24,251 bases of DNA from NCBI GenBank assembly GCA_964493075.1, contig CAZBNU010000044.1:1-24251 (forward strand). The letters are read 5' to 3'. Below are positions 14,803 through 23,255 of the stretch, in pieces (position 1 is the first letter of the stretch; every line of letters starts with the position of its first letter). Origin of the DNA: SLFT01 sp964493075. Lineage in GTDB: Bacteria > Hydrogenedentota > Hydrogenedentia > Hydrogenedentales > CAITNO01. A program made the translations under genes and the position numbers. Under the pieces are notes generated by a model. The model did not search any database. It saw only the letters and a list, made by a program, of their open reading frames with translations, and was not told the origin of the DNA.

Positions 14803-15312
14803 GTGACAGAACAAAAACATGCCAACGAACCGGAAAACGAGGTTTTAAGTTTTGAAGCGATTACCGCTGAAATCGGCGATATTACCATCCCTGTTCCTGA
14901 TGAGGATGCGGTTGCTGCCGATGATACGCTTCCGGAGGATTTTTTCCCGGACATGGGCGGTACGGTTATGGGTGACGACGCGCCCGCTCCGAAAACCCTC
15001 GAAGAAGACCAGATAGACCGTATAAACAGTCGTGTACTTGCTGGATGTTCCCCGCAAACCCGGCACATGTATGTGGAAGGGATATTCTGCGGCGTCCTTG
15101 CATTGCTTTTCATGGTACCCATTGTGCTGCGCACAGGATTCGTACAGTATCAACCCTGGTTCTCCTATTTTTCCATGATCCTCGCTGGAGGCGCCGTGGT
15201 ATGGAGCCTGTCGGGGTTGCAGGTAGAAACAAAAGTAGAAGGTAAGCGCATGTGTATCGGCAGCGCCGTATTTTGTGCTGTAGTAGTACTCATAGCCTTT
15301 TTATTTCGTTAA
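14803..15312 (+). CDS. Hypothetical inner-membrane protein with three helices
   Basis: A 169-residue protein with a GTG start. GAGGAG (14789-14794) lies 8 bases before it. Residues 1-80 are acidic and low in order, with repeated D/E-rich stretches (such as PVPDEDAVAADDTLPEDFF). Residues 93-113, about 119-139 and 150-168 are hydrophobic enough to span the membrane (GIFCGVLALLFMVPIVL, FSYFSMILAGGAVVWSLSGL, CIGSAVFCAVVVLIAFLF). I do not recognise a family. A 36-codon membrane gene and a ceramidase-like gene follow on the same strand, so it may belong to an envelope-related group, but no function can be assigned. Confidence 0.7.
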   Translation: MTEQKHANEPENEVLSFEAITAEIGDITIPVPDEDAVAADDTLPEDFFPDMGGTVMGDDAPAPKTLEEDQIDRINSRVLAGCSPQTRHMYVEGIFCGVLALLFMVPIVLRTGFVQYQPWFSYFSMILAGGAVVWSLSGLQVETKVEGKRMCIGSAVFCAVVVLIAFLFR

Positions 15313-15359
15313 CCCAACAGGTGGTTGTCTATTCATAACCCTTATTGGAGGAAGATGAA

Positions 15360-15470
15360 ATGGATATTAGTGTTGGTGATGTTTATCAATTTGTGGTACT
15401 GCACAAATGGTGGATAGCAGCGCTCATCCCCTTTGTCCTTGCTGTTTTAGCATTGAAGATGCGGGGCTGA
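15360..15470 (+). CDS. 36-residue single-pass membrane miniprotein
   Basis: A short gene. Its ATG has a very good ribosome binding site, GGAGGA (15347-15352), seven bases upstream, and it ends with TGA at 15468-15470. The product is a short polar N terminus with a continuous hydrophobic core: MDISVGDVYQFVVLHK, then WWIAALIPFVLAVLALKMRG. The core and the basic tail (KMRG) fit a bitopic membrane peptide, with two tryptophans at the helix start. Another ATG at 15355 gives only 20 codons and is less well placed. It lies between the three-helix protein and the ceramidase-like gene, on the same strand with gaps of 47 and 45 bases. Function unknown; it could be a small regulator or subunit of a membrane complex. 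Confidence 0.55.
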   Translation: MDISVGDVYQFVVLHKWWIAALIPFVLAVLALKMRG

Positions 15471-15515
15471 TTTATCGTCCTTGTGCTTATTAACTGTTAT
15501 TGAAGGAGCGAAACT

Positions 15516-16901
15516 ATGAAATCGAATTGTATTGCGTTTTTGATGTCCTGCCTATTGGCTGCCTCCCTCTTATTTATCATGCAGCCTACTGCCTTCACCG
15601 AAGAAACGGCAGCGGTGCGTATTACGACTTTTGACATAGATGTCACCCCGCCTGTCGGTGCGGACATGGCATACGATCCTGTTGTTAAAACGTGGGACAT
15701 GAGCTTGCGCGCGCGGGGCGTGGTTTTGATGGGTTCCGGTGCACCCATAGTGTTGTGCGCCGTGGATTGGATAGGGATTGGCAATGGCGGGCACGATGCC
15801 TTCCGCAAGGCATTGGGTGACGGGGCGGGTACAACACCGGATCGTGTGGCGGTACATTGTGTGCATCAGCACGATGCTCCTGGGTGCGACTTCTCGGCGG
15901 AAGAACTGTTAAACCAGAACAACATTGACGCTTCGCGCTATGAAGGCGATTTTGCGCGGGACGTGCTTATCCGATTGGAGGCTGCGGTGCGTGCCTCTCT
16001 TGAGACAGCACAGCCGGTCACGCATGTGGGACTCGGTGAAGCGCCGGTGCATAAAGTGGCATCGAACCGCCGTATCCTAGGCGAAGATGGCAAGGTTCGC
16101 ATTACCCGATTTACCACCTGTACCGATCCTGCCGTTCGTGCGGAACCGGAGGGGGTGATTGATCCCATGGTATCTCTTGTCAGTTTCTGGAACGAAGAAA
16201 CTCCAGTTGCAGTGTTGAGTTATTATGCCTGTCATCCCCAGAGTTACTACCGGACGGGCATACCGAACCCCGATTTTCCCGGTGTGGCAAGGTTCCTGCG
16301 GCAAATGCGTGTACCGTCTGCCTTGCATGTGCACTTTAATGGCGCAGGCGGCAATCTGGGTGCAGGCAAGTACAACGACGGCTCCCACGAAAACCGTATG
16401 ATTCTTGCTGAGAAACTGGCGGACGGCATGCGCCGTGCATGGGAGGCCACGGAAAAGAGCGTGCTTACACCAAAGGACATCGCCTGGCGCATAGAACCGA
16501 CTGCGGTACCACCGGCGCCGTGGCTCTCCATGGAAGCGCTGGAAGATGCAATGATAAATCAGGAAAATCCTGCGTCCATCCTTGGAACGGCTACCCGACT
16601 GGCATGGCTACAGCGCTGTGCCGCAGGCCATAAAATAGACATTACCTGTCTGGCCGTGGGGAAAGCGCGGATTGTGCATATGCCCGGCGAGTTGTTTGTT
16701 GAATATCAACTGGGCGCAAAAGCGGCACGTCCTGACCTGTTCGTTACCATGGCAGCCTATGGCGATTACGCGCCGGGATATGTATGCACCACCAAGGCCT
16801 ATAGCGAGGGCGGCTATGAAGCCAGTGAACGGGCCAGCAACGTTGCTCCGGAAGCGGAAGCAGTGCTGATGGCATCCGTGAAGAAATTATTACAGGAATA
16901 A
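15516..16901 (+). CDS. Secreted neutral/alkaline ceramidase-like hydrolase
   Basis: A 461-residue protein with an N-terminal signal peptide (hydrophobic stretch about residues 5-25). The rest fits the neutral/alkaline non-lysosomal ceramidase N-terminal domain, seen in many Planctomycete-type bacteria. Candidate zinc ligands are H117/H119 in CVHQHDAPG (family THTHSxPG), H240 in YYACHPQSYY, E392 in HMPGELFVEY, and a tyrosine in TKAYSEGGYEA (Y429 or Y434). NGAGGNLGAGKYNDG (275-289) is also typical. The C-terminal Ig-like domain of full ceramidases (above 600 aa) is missing, so the substrate may not be ceramide but another amide or ester. AAGGAG lies 7 bases before the ATG. It is the last + gene before the gap. 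The family assignment is good; the reaction is inference. Confidence 0.83.
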   Translation: MKSNCIAFLMSCLLAASLLFIMQPTAFTEETAAVRITTFDIDVTPPVGADMAYDPVVKTWDMSLRARGVVLMGSGAPIVLCAVDWIGIGNGGHDAFRKALGDGAGTTPDRVAVHCVHQHDAPGCDFSAEELLNQNNIDASRYEGDFARDVLIRLEAAVRASLETAQPVTHVGLGEAPVHKVASNRRILGEDGKVRITRFTTCTDPAVRAEPEGVIDPMVSLVSFWNEETPVAVLSYYACHPQSYYRTGIPNPDFPGVARFLRQMRVPSALHVHFNGAGGNLGAGKYNDGSHENRMILAEKLADGMRRAWEATEKSVLTPKDIAWRIEPTAVPPAPWLSMEALEDAMINQENPASILGTATRLAWLQRCAAGHKIDITCLAVGKARIVHMPGELFVEYQLGAKAARPDLFVTMAAYGDYAPGYVCTTKAYSEGGYEASERASNVAPEAEAVLMASVKKLLQE

Positions 16902-16921
16902 GACGCTCTGTATTCAATTTG

Positions 16922-17182
16922 GCCTCACGCAAAGGCGCAAAGNNNNNNNNNNNNNNNNNNNNNNNNNNNNNNNNNNNNNNNNNNNNNNNNNNNNNNNNNN
17001 NNNNNNNNNNNNNNNNNNNNNNNNNNNNNNNNNNNNNNNNNNGCAAAGTCGCAATGAGCTTTTTGAGATAAGAAAGTATAGGAAACTATCTATTTCTCAA
17101 TTTGAATTATTACTGTATTATGACCGATTTATTTTAAACCTTTATTCTCTTCTCTTTGCGACTTTGCGTCTTTGCGTGAGGC
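16922..17182. repeat. Inverted repeat flanking the assembly gap
   Basis: GCCTCACGCAAAGGCGCAAAG (21 bases, 16922-16942) and its inverted partner at 17162-17182 match at 20 of 21 positions. The right arm contains three tandem 8-base units of the form CTTTGCGN, and GCAAAGTCGCAA follows the gap. The AT-rich 17058-17150 between them has no gene. CGCAAAGA-type tandem repeats are common in environmental bacterial genomes and often break assemblies. The element probably covers the whole space between the convergent genes, and its true length is unknown. Confidence 0.65.
16943..17042. other. Assembly gap (100 N)
   Basis: Exactly 100 N are present, the usual placeholder for a gap of unknown length. 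It lies inside a repeat between two convergent genes, so no gene is visibly cut, but a missing small gene cannot be excluded. Confidence 0.98.
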
Positions 17183-17194
17183 ACTATAGGACCA

Positions 17195-20100
17195 CTACTT
17201 ACTGGCTTCAAGCCGAGACAGTAAGCCGGCAAGATTTCTTCTTGTTTCCTGTATTTTTTCCCAGCGTGTATCGGTTATTTTGCGGACCCCGGGCTGGCCG
17301 TCCGTACCGGGCAGGGTATCGTCATCGTCCAGACCGCAGAACTGGGCAATGGCGTACACGCCTTCAGACAAAAGCGTTTTTGCTGCGCCTAGGTCTTCTG
17401 CAGTTGCGTTGGCGAGGGGCGTTTCAACGAGGCTGCTGAGTTCCGCCAGCATGGTGTAATCCTCCACGCCGTCGCGCACGGCCTCCCATCGCTTGCTTGT
17501 GACGACTCCGTCACCGGGATACACCATGAGATAATCGTGTCGCAGGGCGGGCCGGAACCAGGGGTCATCCCGGGAGGTACAGTAGGACCAGAAACCAATA
17601 CCGGTCATGTCCTGTTGCCACGCCAGCCATGCCTGGGCGCGATAGTAGCCCAGCGGGGATTGATGCTTGACGTTGCCATCGCATTCATACATCCATACCG
17701 TGTTGCCCGAAGCCTTTATGATCTCCAATTTTGCGGCGTTGTTCTCGTCCAGGATAAGGCCGTTGCGGTTTGGACACCAGATGTCCACGTAGGGAACCAT
17801 TTCGCGCAGTTCCGCTTCGGTGATGCGTCCGACCGGGTCTGTATACATCTGAATATTCGGGTCGGCTTCCCGTGCCAGTTTCGCCATGCGCAGATAAAGG
17901 TCCACCAGGCCGTCGCTGAGTCCGGGTTCGTCCACGGGATACAGAGCAAACCCTTCGTACCCCACGCCAAGTTCTTTCAAGTGCGCCACCCAGGCGCGCA
18001 ACCACTTCACATGGGCTTTTGCATAGGCATCCGATTCCTGTCCGCCCGGCCCTTTAAGTGCTCCTTGATACCCACAAAACAGGACTGTTCCGTGAGGCGC
18101 ATGGCGTTTCACATAGTCGTCATGGGCCGTGAAATCGATCTCGCCGACGATCTCCCCTTGTTCGTTGTATTCTGCCCGGGGATAAAACAGTCCTACGAAA
18201 ACATTCGTGCCATTGCGCAGCTGGTCTGCCAGTGCTTCTTCGGGGAAGTCCTTCAGCACAGAAGAATGCACGTATCCCCAATGACATAGGGATACGGCCT
18301 GTTTTTTTGGCAATACCACGGGCCATACCGTAACGGCTATATCGGCCTGGGCGGTTACCGGATCAATATCTAGGCTGCGCAGGGTGACGGTGTTCTGCCA
18401 TGTGCCCGGTTCCAGAACGCTCGTGTTGATATTGAACCACAACTGGCGGCCGCCCCATGCGGGCACCTGGATCAGACTGGCACTGTTCAATAAGGGTAGC
18501 GCATCCTCTGAGAAATCACGCATTTCCGTGGGTACGGCCACTACTTCGTGTAAGGTCATGGCATCATAAGCCATCACTTTTTTATCTTCACATGCCAGCG
18601 GTGTTGGCTCCACACGGAACGTGCGTGGTTTGTTGCTGAGATTGAAAATATTCAGGGCGGCAGATTCCGTTTCTCCTGAAAAGGCTTCTATGTTTATAGT
18701 GTTGTTTTGCAGGCGTTCTTCCTTGATTTCATCCATGCCGCCGAAGGGCGCCCAGGGATTGGCGGCGCAAACGAGAATTGTGCTTTGGGCTTCTGCTGCC
18801 AGCGAAGCAGCGCGGGTTAGTTCCTGTAGTTGCTTTATTTGATCTAGGAAGGCGTGGACCGCGTTCCGTAAGTCCACTAGTTCACCATCATTCAGCGCAC
18901 CAGCAGCCAGGATGCACGGTTCCAGATGTTCCAGTTCCTGTTTTAAGAGACAGGCACGTTCTTCAAGTCCTCCGGAATCTATCAATGTTGGCAAGAGCAA
19001 CTCGACTTCTGTTAATGCCCGGGAAGCGTCGCCGAGTTCCTTCATGAACGGTGCGAGATAGGCGGTGTGGGTTCGTCTCGCAAGGATACGTTCCTCTTCC
19101 AGGACGGTGCAGTTCAGCGTGAGGTTTATGGCCTGGTTGGCCGGAACCGTATAGGACAAACGATGTTCGATAACGGGATCCGAAGTAGCGATGGTATCCA
19201 CAGCAGGTGCGCCGGTGTTGCGGATCGCTTCAAGGCGCACCTCCAGTTCTCGTTTGTCGGAATTTTTCACCACCACCTGCAACATGTTTGATCCGGCATA
19301 CATGTGGCCCGCATCCATTTCGATTTCCACGGGCGGCAAGATGGCACTTGCCTGTGGATCGCCCGTGCGCTTTCCATCGTAACGGTATTCGGGCCACAAC
19401 AGCGTGGCATCCGGTTGGGCGTTGGGCCAGCGCAGCAGTTGCATACCCGCACCGGACACAGGAACCAGTACGCCCGGTGTTCCGTCATGCAAGGGTATCA
19501 GCACAGCCGTACTGTTCACGCCGCCGGGAAGGGGAACACGCGCCTTGAGTCCGCCTTCAGGGTCAAACACATGAATCGCATTGCTGTACCCTGCCACCAG
19601 AATTTCCTGGGCACCATCGCCGTCTACATCGCCCACAGACGGCGAGCGACGTACCCGCTCTTCCACATCCGCCGCCCAGCGGAGTTTTCCTTCAGACGAC
19701 AAACAAGCCAGATTACCTGCAAGGTCCACCACGTAAATTTCCGCTTCTCCGTCCATATTGGCGTCTGCCACGGTGATGGCGCTATCCATCTCGCGCTGCA
19801 TTTCATAGGCCCAGCGTATTTTCCCTGCGGCGTCCCGAACCGTGAAATTTTCATCCACGGCGACAAGAATCTCTTTGGCACCGTCTCCGTTAATATCATA
19901 GACCAGCGGGCTGCTGCCAATACCGCTTTCGCTGCGCCACAATTCCTTGCCAGCCGCAGACAGGCACACCAGCGGTATCTTGTCGCCGCCCACCAGCACG
20001 GACATAATACCGTCTCCGGTAAGGTCGGCTATGGCTGGGGACTGGTTTACGCCATGCTGGCCCTTATACAGCCAAAGGGTTTCTCCAGCACCGTTAAGGC

Positions 20101-20566
20101 AAAGTACATTGCCGCTACGGTCTCCGGTGACGATCTCCAGACTGCCGTCGCCGTTGACATCCGCCAAGGCCAGCGATGTTTCCCCCCAGTACACGGCATC
20201 CGGCGAGGCCGCTTCCCACAGCATCTCGCCCGAACTTCCGGCATAACAGACGATTTGCCCCTGCCGGGTCATGATCACCACCTCCGGGCCGGTACTATTC
20301 GCCACGTCCCCGATACTGGGCGGTACGCAAATGGTGCTATGTACTTCCTGACGCCACAATTCCTGCATATTGGAATCTATGGCAACCAACATTCCCGCCG
20401 TGGTGCCGACCACAATATCAGCATTGCTGTCACCATCCAAATCTCCCAGCACAGGAGACGTATCCACATACCCTGCCGGCGGCTCATAGGTCCAGACCAG
20501 TTCGGGTTGGTTCGCATCGGCAATGACTGCACACAACACCACTACCAATAACAATTGTAGTTTCAT
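17195..20566 (-). CDS. Secreted seven-bladed beta-propeller fused to a GH123/DUF4091-like glycoside hydrolase
   Basis: A 1123-residue secreted protein with a signal peptide at residues 1-19. Residues about 30-345 hold seven repeats spaced 43-49 aa with FG-GAP/VCBS calcium motifs, among them DLDGDSNADI at 42, DVNGDGSLEI at 136, DINGDGAKEI at 224 and DVDGDGAQEI at 313. These point to a seven-bladed propeller. Residues about 410-750 are beta-sandwich-like (with a helical stretch at 505-595). The C-terminal part (about 750-1123) matches the DUF4091/GH123-like catalytic barrel: LYPVDEPG with the adjacent acidic pair D879-E880, GFWSYC, and the SKRWEAVRDGVEDYTMLAEL ending. GH123 enzymes are beta-N-acetylgalactosaminidases, but DUF4091 proteins as a whole are poorly characterised. 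AAGGAG is 8 bases before the ATG. Convergent with the ceramidase-like gene across the gap. Confidence 0.88.
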   Translation of the reverse strand: MKLQLLLVVVLCAVIADANQPELVWTYEPPAGYVDTSPVLGDLDGDSNADIVVGTTAGMLVAIDSNMQELWRQEVHSTICVPPSIGDVANSTGPEVVIMTRQGQIVCYAGSSGEMLWEAASPDAVYWGETSLALADVNGDGSLEIVTGDRSGNVLCLNGAGETLWLYKGQHGVNQSPAIADLTGDGIMSVLVGGDKIPLVCLSAAGKELWRSESGIGSSPLVYDINGDGAKEILVAVDENFTVRDAAGKIRWAYEMQREMDSAITVADANMDGEAEIYVVDLAGNLACLSSEGKLRWAADVEERVRRSPSVGDVDGDGAQEILVAGYSNAIHVFDPEGGLKARVPLPGGVNSTAVLIPLHDGTPGVLVPVSGAGMQLLRWPNAQPDATLLWPEYRYDGKRTGDPQASAILPPVEIEMDAGHMYAGSNMLQVVVKNSDKRELEVRLEAIRNTGAPAVDTIATSDPVIEHRLSYTVPANQAINLTLNCTVLEEERILARRTHTAYLAPFMKELGDASRALTEVELLLPTLIDSGGLEERACLLKQELEHLEPCILAAGALNDGELVDLRNAVHAFLDQIKQLQELTRAASLAAEAQSTILVCAANPWAPFGGMDEIKEERLQNNTINIEAFSGETESAALNIFNLSNKPRTFRVEPTPLACEDKKVMAYDAMTLHEVVAVPTEMRDFSEDALPLLNSASLIQVPAWGGRQLWFNINTSVLEPGTWQNTVTLRSLDIDPVTAQADIAVTVWPVVLPKKQAVSLCHWGYVHSSVLKDFPEEALADQLRNGTNVFVGLFYPRAEYNEQGEIVGEIDFTAHDDYVKRHAPHGTVLFCGYQGALKGPGGQESDAYAKAHVKWLRAWVAHLKELGVGYEGFALYPVDEPGLSDGLVDLYLRMAKLAREADPNIQMYTDPVGRITEAELREMVPYVDIWCPNRNGLILDENNAAKLEIIKASGNTVWMYECDGNVKHQSPLGYYRAQAWLAWQQDMTGIGFWSYCTSRDDPWFRPALRHDYLMVYPGDGVVTSKRWEAVRDGVEDYTMLAELSSLVETPLANATAEDLGAAKTLLSEGVYAIAQFCGLDDDDTLPGTDGQPGVRKITDTRWEKIQETRRNLAGLLSRLEASK

Positions 20567-20667
20567 TGAAAGTCTCCTTAAACACTTCTTTGCTTATGTT
20601 GCCTCTTCAGAATATGGAATTAGTGTACCATGAGAAAAAGGCTTCTCCCCAGTTTTTCTGTTTTCGC

Positions 20668-20694
20668 CACAAAAATCACAAAAGACACAAAAGA
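20668..20694. repeat. Three tandem 9-base CACAAAAGA-type units
   Basis: CACAAAAAT, CACAAAAGA and CACAAAAGA follow one another directly. This lies in the 215-base gap between the propeller-hydrolase gene and the zinc transporter gene. It is similar in type, not sequence, to the CGCAAAGA repeat at the assembly gap. The rest of the gap shows no gene. Confidence 0.6.
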
Positions 20695-20781
20695 GGGATT
20701 GACTTGATTGCTGAAAATGTCCTGTAGTCGCCGAGGCGATTTATTTTGTGAATTGTATGCCTTATGTGGCCATTGCCGTTG

Positions 20782-21690
20782 CTATTGCATCAACAGCAAA
20801 CTCAACGCCATGATGACCATGCCCGCGATAAGTCCGATGAGACTGTCGTGTCCTTTGCCGTAGGCGCGGCTGGTGGGGAGCAGTTCGTCGAGGCTGATGT
20901 ATACCATGATGCCTGCGACACCGCCAAAGAGGATGCCCATGACTTCGGGAGGGATTGCGCCGTCGGTGCCGCCCAGAAAGATACGCATTAGCAGATAGGC
21001 CACACCGGCGCCGAAGGGTTCCGCCAGGCCGCTCAACATGGAATAGCCGAAGGCCTTTTTACGGCTACCGGTGGCATAAAAAATGGGCACCGAAACACTG
21101 ATGCCTTCGGGGATGTTGTGTAGTGCAATCGCTATGGCAATGGCCAGTCCCAAAGACGGGTCTTCCAGTGCGGATAGGAATGTTACCAGTCCTTCCGGGA
21201 AGTTATGGATGGTAATGGCCAGGGCGGTAAAGATACCCATGCGCATAAGCCGCTTGTGTTGGTCGCCCGCTGGCATTGCGTCCTTTCGGGCGCGCACTTT
21301 CGCGAGTGTCGCGGCAACCGGCGTGTCGGGGAGAGGCGCATCGGGGTTGTGCAGCGGGGCTGTTTCTGCTTCCGTATGAATTTCGTGGGGGTTCTCGGCA
21401 TCAGGTACCAGCGCATCCACCAGGCCAATAAACAACATGCCGCCGAAAAAGGAAATAACGTTGACCCAGTTGCCCATATAGTCGCCGTAGCGCAGGGCAA
21501 GCGCCTCCTGTCCCTTAAAGAAAATTTCCACAAAGGAGACATATAACATGACGCCCGCGGAAAAACCCGTAGCCACAGACAGGAAGCGGTAATTGGTGCG
21601 ACTGGCAGTAAATGCGATGATACTGCCGATACCTGTTGCCATGCCTGCAAACAGGGTCAGACCAAACGCCATTAACACTTCTGTTGTCAT
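20782..21690 (-). CDS. zupT: ZIP-family zinc transporter, ZupT-like
   Basis: A 302-residue inner-membrane protein with about eight hydrophobic segments. The two ZIP signature motifs HNFPEG (162-167) and HNIPEG (191-196) form the metal site in the fourth and fifth transmembrane helices, exactly as in ZupT. A variable hydrophilic loop (about 97-148) with scattered histidines (PHEIHTEAE, LHNPDAP) lies between helices 3 and 4. ZupT takes up zinc and also iron or manganese. A GTG six codons earlier is in frame, but I prefer the ATG at 21690 because GGAG lies 6 bases before it. It stands alone on the minus strand, and the 34-bp dispersed repeat lies upstream. No Zur box was found. Confidence 0.92.
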   Translation of the reverse strand: MTTEVLMAFGLTLFAGMATGIGSIIAFTASRTNYRFLSVATGFSAGVMLYVSFVEIFFKGQEALALRYGDYMGNWVNVISFFGGMLFIGLVDALVPDAENPHEIHTEAETAPLHNPDAPLPDTPVAATLAKVRARKDAMPAGDQHKRLMRMGIFTALAITIHNFPEGLVTFLSALEDPSLGLAIAIAIALHNIPEGISVSVPIFYATGSRKKAFGYSMLSGLAEPFGAGVAYLLMRIFLGGTDGAIPPEVMGILFGGVAGIMVYISLDELLPTSRAYGKGHDSLIGLIAGMVIMALSLLLMQ

Positions 21691-21743
21691 GTGGTACTCC
21701 AAGGGCACAAATGATAAGGGTATTCTTCTTGCGGTACACCTTT

Positions 21744-21777
21744 AAGGTGGGTTTCGATGCGCTACAACCACCCTACA
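21744..21777. repeat. Dispersed 34-bp imperfect palindrome, copy 2
   Basis: Same unit as 7081-7114, same orientation, 28 of 34 positions identical, beginning AAGGTGGGTT and ending CCCTACA. The similarity seems to extend weakly about 25 bases to the left in both copies (TTCTT...TTG). It lies in the 129-base gap between the zinc transporter start and the DegT-type gene. A short hairpin (GATTGTT 21784-21790 with AACAATC 21801-21807) sits just past the DegT stop. Confidence 0.7.
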
Positions 21778-21819
21778 TTTTTCGATTGTTACTAGAAATG
21801 AACAATCCGAAAGAATCTT

Positions 21820-23154
21820 TTATGCCAGCGAATCCCGATGTGCCCATACTTTCTCAAAAGCGGTGGCGTACTGTTCCAGCAGTTCCGGTTGTTCCGATGT
21901 CCACAGGGGCAGTTGGATGGCTTTCTGGTTGGCTTCGTCACAGCCTGGTACAGATTCGGGCAACACCGGCATGTGCCGCCACCATTGTGATTCACTGAAG
22001 ATGGGATAGGTGTGCAGCAGCGTCCAGGTGTAAACCAATACGTCCACGCCTTCGGCTTTCAGCGCCTGCACCAGTTTGTCACGGGAAACGCCCGCCTTGG
22101 CTTCATCAATAAACATCAGGTTTTTGGAGTAATAGACGCGTTTGACATCGGGGCGGTTGTGAGGCTGGGTCAATCCGGGCAGCTGGGTCAGCCGTTCGTT
22201 TAACGCGACCACTTGTTTAGTGCGGATGTCGTTAAGTTCATCCAGGTTGGCCAGCTGCAGTTTTGCAAGAATTGCGGAAATGGGATGGATACGCAGTTTG
22301 GAACCGAACGCCGTTCCCTGATACTTGCGATAGGGGCTGTCTGCCGGGAAGGTGTTTGGGAGGTCATAGTTACCATAGGTGACGGCCCGCTCAAAGTCGC
22401 CCTGTTCCTTATACATGCCCACGCCACCTTCGATGGCGGGCAGCGGTTTTGTGGCCTGGAAACTAAACCCTGCCATGCGTCCCCAATTACCGATGAGGGT
22501 ATCCTTTACTTTGGCACCGTGGGCGTGGCTGGCATCCTCCACCACGATCAAGCCTTTTTCTTCCGCAAAAGCGCAGATGTCATCCATGTTGCAGGGCAAG
22601 CCGTACCAGTGCACCGGCATGATTGCCTTTGTGTTGGGCGTGAGTTTACGCTTGCAGTCTTCCACGTCTATGTTCATGGTGCACGGGTCTACGTCCACAA
22701 ACACCGGTACGAGATCAAAGAAACGCATAGGCACCACGGGGAACCATGTACTGTAATCGGCGACCAGGATTTCGCTGCCAGCGGGTAGTTGCAGCGCAAA
22801 GAGCATGGATGTGAGCGCGCTGGTGCCGTTGCAATGAGCCTTGACATAATTACAACTGTGATAGGCCTGCCAGGCTTCTTCAAATTCCGCTACTGGCCCG
22901 TAATTCGGGTCCTGCAGCAATTGGGTTACGGCCTCAATTTCTTCGGCGCCGTACAGGGGCCATTTGGTGGCGGCGGCTGCCGGATGGGTGACGGCCTTGG
23001 CGCCGCCGTTAAGCGCCAGGGTCTCCACCTTATCCGCCGCAGTTGCTGTTTTTGCACCTGCCAATCCTCCCAGATATAACCCGGCGCTGAGAGCGCTCGT
23101 TGTTTTCAGAAAATCTCTGCGCGTCGCCGCATCCGAACGTTTGCCTGTTTCCAT
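21820..23154 (-). CDS. DegT/DnrJ/EryC1/StrS-family aminotransferase with Tat signal
   Basis: A 444-residue PLP enzyme. The core has all the family marks: NGTSAL (109-114) for phosphate binding, VVEDASHAHGA with D207 that pairs with the PLP pyridine nitrogen, and FSFQATKPLPAIEGG with K236 as the Schiff-base lysine. Family members transaminate keto-sugars (LPS and antibiotic sugars) or act as dehydratases. Unusually, it starts with a Tat-type leader, TRRDFLKTTSALSAGLYLGG followed by LAGAKTATAA, so the enzyme should be exported folded, with cofactor. AGGAG is 8 bases before the ATG, so the leader belongs to the gene. The NrpR-like gene ends 101 bases upstream on the same strand. No nucleotide-sugar genes are nearby, so its substrate is unknown. 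Confidence 0.88.
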   Translation of the reverse strand: METGKRSDAATRRDFLKTTSALSAGLYLGGLAGAKTATAADKVETLALNGGAKAVTHPAAAATKWPLYGAEEIEAVTQLLQDPNYGPVAEFEEAWQAYHSCNYVKAHCNGTSALTSMLFALQLPAGSEILVADYSTWFPVVPMRFFDLVPVFVDVDPCTMNIDVEDCKRKLTPNTKAIMPVHWYGLPCNMDDICAFAEEKGLIVVEDASHAHGAKVKDTLIGNWGRMAGFSFQATKPLPAIEGGVGMYKEQGDFERAVTYGNYDLPNTFPADSPYRKYQGTAFGSKLRIHPISAILAKLQLANLDELNDIRTKQVVALNERLTQLPGLTQPHNRPDVKRVYYSKNLMFIDEAKAGVSRDKLVQALKAEGVDVLVYTWTLLHTYPIFSESQWWRHMPVLPESVPGCDEANQKAIQLPLWTSEQPELLEQYATAFEKVWAHRDSLA

Positions 23155-23255
23155 GACTCATATCTCCTGTCGTTTATGGCTGTCCAATATGTGCATTCTC
23201 TTTCATGTTCATTTTACTCCTGCCTGTCAGAATCATTCAAGAAGCGGGAGTTTCC

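Noticed and set aside
19304..20551. 415-codon plus-strand frame opposite the propeller-hydrolase gene
   Set aside because: Shadow of repeated propeller codons; the minus-strand gene has a signal peptide, a good ribosome binding site and clear domains.
20661..20694. Possible CRISPR-like array (regular CACAAAA units)
   Set aside because: Units are 9 bases, directly joined with no spacers, and no cas genes are present.
20728..20748. Short TCGC/GCGA hairpin followed by TTTATTTT, resembling a terminator
   Set aside because: The T-run is on the plus strand, while the genes on both sides are on the minus strand; the stem is only 4 bp.
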